A stretch of 5,656 bases of DNA from Chloroflexota bacterium (GTDB lineage: Bacteria > Chloroflexota > Dehalococcoidia > Lucifugimonadales > UBA3495): the NCBI GenBank assembly GCA_028874675.1, contig JAPPJA010000221.1, positions 1 through 5,656 of the forward strand, read 5' to 3'. The position numbers and the translations under genes were made by a program. The notes beneath the pieces were generated by a model. That model saw only the letters and a program-made list of their open reading frames with translations. It made no database searches and was not told the DNA's origin. Positions 4,742 through 5,656 of this stretch are shown one piece after another. How positions within the stretch are numbered: the stretch's first letter is position 1; every line of letters begins with the position of its first letter.

Positions 4742-5644
4742 ATGGAAGCACTGATTGATTCACTGACGTTCTTCCCCCGGGGGCTGGTTTATGTGGTCCT
4801 GGGCGTAGTGGTGGTACTGCTGGCCAAGCTGGTCAGAAGCGCTATCACCACCCTCAAGGAGGACGAGGAAGTAGTCCAGAAGCAGAATCTGGCGGAATCC
4901 CTGCGCCTGTCGGGGTACCTGCTGGGGGTTGTGCTGGTATTCGTGGGGGCAGTCTATCAGCCGGCGCACCTGGCATTGCTGGACCCGGGGCTGGGGTTTG
5001 ACGCCGACTTCGGCCTGGATGTGCTGAGGGTGTTCCTGTATTCCCTGGGCGGCATTGTCGCACTGAACATTCTGCGGCTGGTGATGGACAAGCTGGTGCT
5101 GTACAAGTTCAACGTGGAGAAGGAAATCGTTGAGGACCGAAACGTGGGAACCGGCGCCGCCGAGTTTGGAATCAGCGTAGCCACAGGCTTGATGATTGCC
5201 GGCTCGCTCACGGGAAGCGGGGGCGGAAGCGAGGTCCTTGAGGCGGTGTCCTCCCTGGTATTCCTGGGGCTTGGCCTGATAGTGCTGGTATTGTTTGCCC
5301 TTTTCTACGAATTAACAACGTCGTTTGACATACACGATGAGATCGAGAAGGATAACGCGGCCGTAGGGGTGGCCTTCGGCGGCAACCTGATTGCCATCGG
5401 CCTGGTAATGCTGAAGGCCCTGTCCGGCGACTTCGTAAGCTGGCAGGCCAGCATCACGGAATTCGTGGTTTTCGCCGTCATAGGTTTTGTGCTGCTCTAC
5501 ATTCTGCGCCTGATTGTGGACCTGCTGCTGCTGCCCGGGGTGAAGGTCGCACAGCAGCTGACCGAAGGCCGCAACCTCGGGGTGGCGCTATTGGAAGGCA
5601 CGGTAGTGATCAGTTCTTCCCTGATTCTGTTTTTTGACATTTAG
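4742..5644 (+). CDS. Eight-helix membrane protein with four DUF350 modules
   Basis: This is a 300-residue integral membrane protein of the DUF350 family (E. coli YjfL type, usually about 130 residues with two modules). Four modules are visible. Each pairs a membrane helix with an acidic/Asn motif that leads into a second helix: VVQKQNLAESLRLSGYLLG (44-62), EIVEDRNVGTGAAEFG (128-143), EIEKDNAAVGVAFGGN (200-215) and QLTEGRNLGVALLEG (272-286). The key Asn residues are N49, N134, N205 and N278, each followed by a Gly eight or nine residues later. Predicted helices lie near 13-33, 54-75, 92-116, 137-158, 165-190, 207-228, 237-262 and 280-299. AAGGAG (4724-4729) overlaps the upstream stop codon and is 12 nt from the ATG, while a closer but weaker AGGA lies at 4735. 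The stop is 12 nt before the window edge, so the operon may continue. The function is unknown; an ion or small-molecule path, or a PspA/DUF4178 membrane anchor, are guesses from context. Confidence 0.88.
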   Translation: MEALIDSLTFFPRGLVYVVLGVVVVLLAKLVRSAITTLKEDEEVVQKQNLAESLRLSGYLLGVVLVFVGAVYQPAHLALLDPGLGFDADFGLDVLRVFLYSLGGIVALNILRLVMDKLVLYKFNVEKEIVEDRNVGTGAAEFGISVATGLMIAGSLTGSGGGSEVLEAVSSLVFLGLGLIVLVLFALFYELTTSFDIHDEIEKDNAAVGVAFGGNLIAIGLVMLKALSGDFVSWQASITEFVVFAVIGFVLLYILRLIVDLLLLPGVKVAQQLTEGRNLGVALLEGTVVISSSLILFFDI

Positions 5645-5656
5645 GTAGTTTGATAA

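Overview
The window is about 60% GC and gene-dense, with three gene blocks. The gene complement is an actinobacterial/Chloroflexota-style PspA with a PspAA partner, a carboxynorspermidine decarboxylase, DUF3326, DUF4178 and a multi-copy DUF350 protein. A short palindromic repeat of the 'ESRYPG' type also occurs between genes. Together these suggest an environmental bacterium, perhaps of the Chloroflexota (Dehalococcoidia/SAR202-like). That assignment is inferred from protein character alone and is not certain.

Region 1 (1-2226, + strand): the 3' part of a carboxynorspermidine/carboxyspermidine decarboxylase gene (nspC), which is cut by the left window edge. It overlaps by 20 nt a gene for a DUF3326 protein of unknown function. 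The overlap implies co-transcription and probably translational coupling. Region 2 (2250-3752, - strand): a compact phage-shock-type operon. A good sigma70-like promoter (-35 at 3747-3752, -10 at 3724-3729) leads into a 56-residue two-helix membrane protein, then pspA, then pspAA. It ends at a hairpin plus T-tract that is oriented for the minus strand and lies between the convergent operons. Region 3 (3647-4133): a 487-bp divergent intergenic region with a cluster of palindromes, including a classic intergenic repeat hairpin, and outward-facing promoter candidates. Region 4 (4134-5644, + strand): a DUF4178 protein followed 17 bp later by an eight-helix membrane protein built from four DUF350-type modules.

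Functional reading: PspA and PspAA are membrane-stress proteins on the inner face of the cytoplasmic membrane. DUF4178 and DUF350 proteins are recurrent, poorly understood genomic partners of PspA-like proteins. In several lineages (for example the E. coli yjf region) such clusters also carry polyamine-related enzymes. Here a polyamine-forming decarboxylase sits beside the PspA/DUF4178/DUF350 set. The window may therefore hold a membrane-integrity module linked to polyamine metabolism, with DUF3326 and the four-module DUF350 protein as the least understood parts. That linkage is inferred from gene order and is not shown by the sequence.
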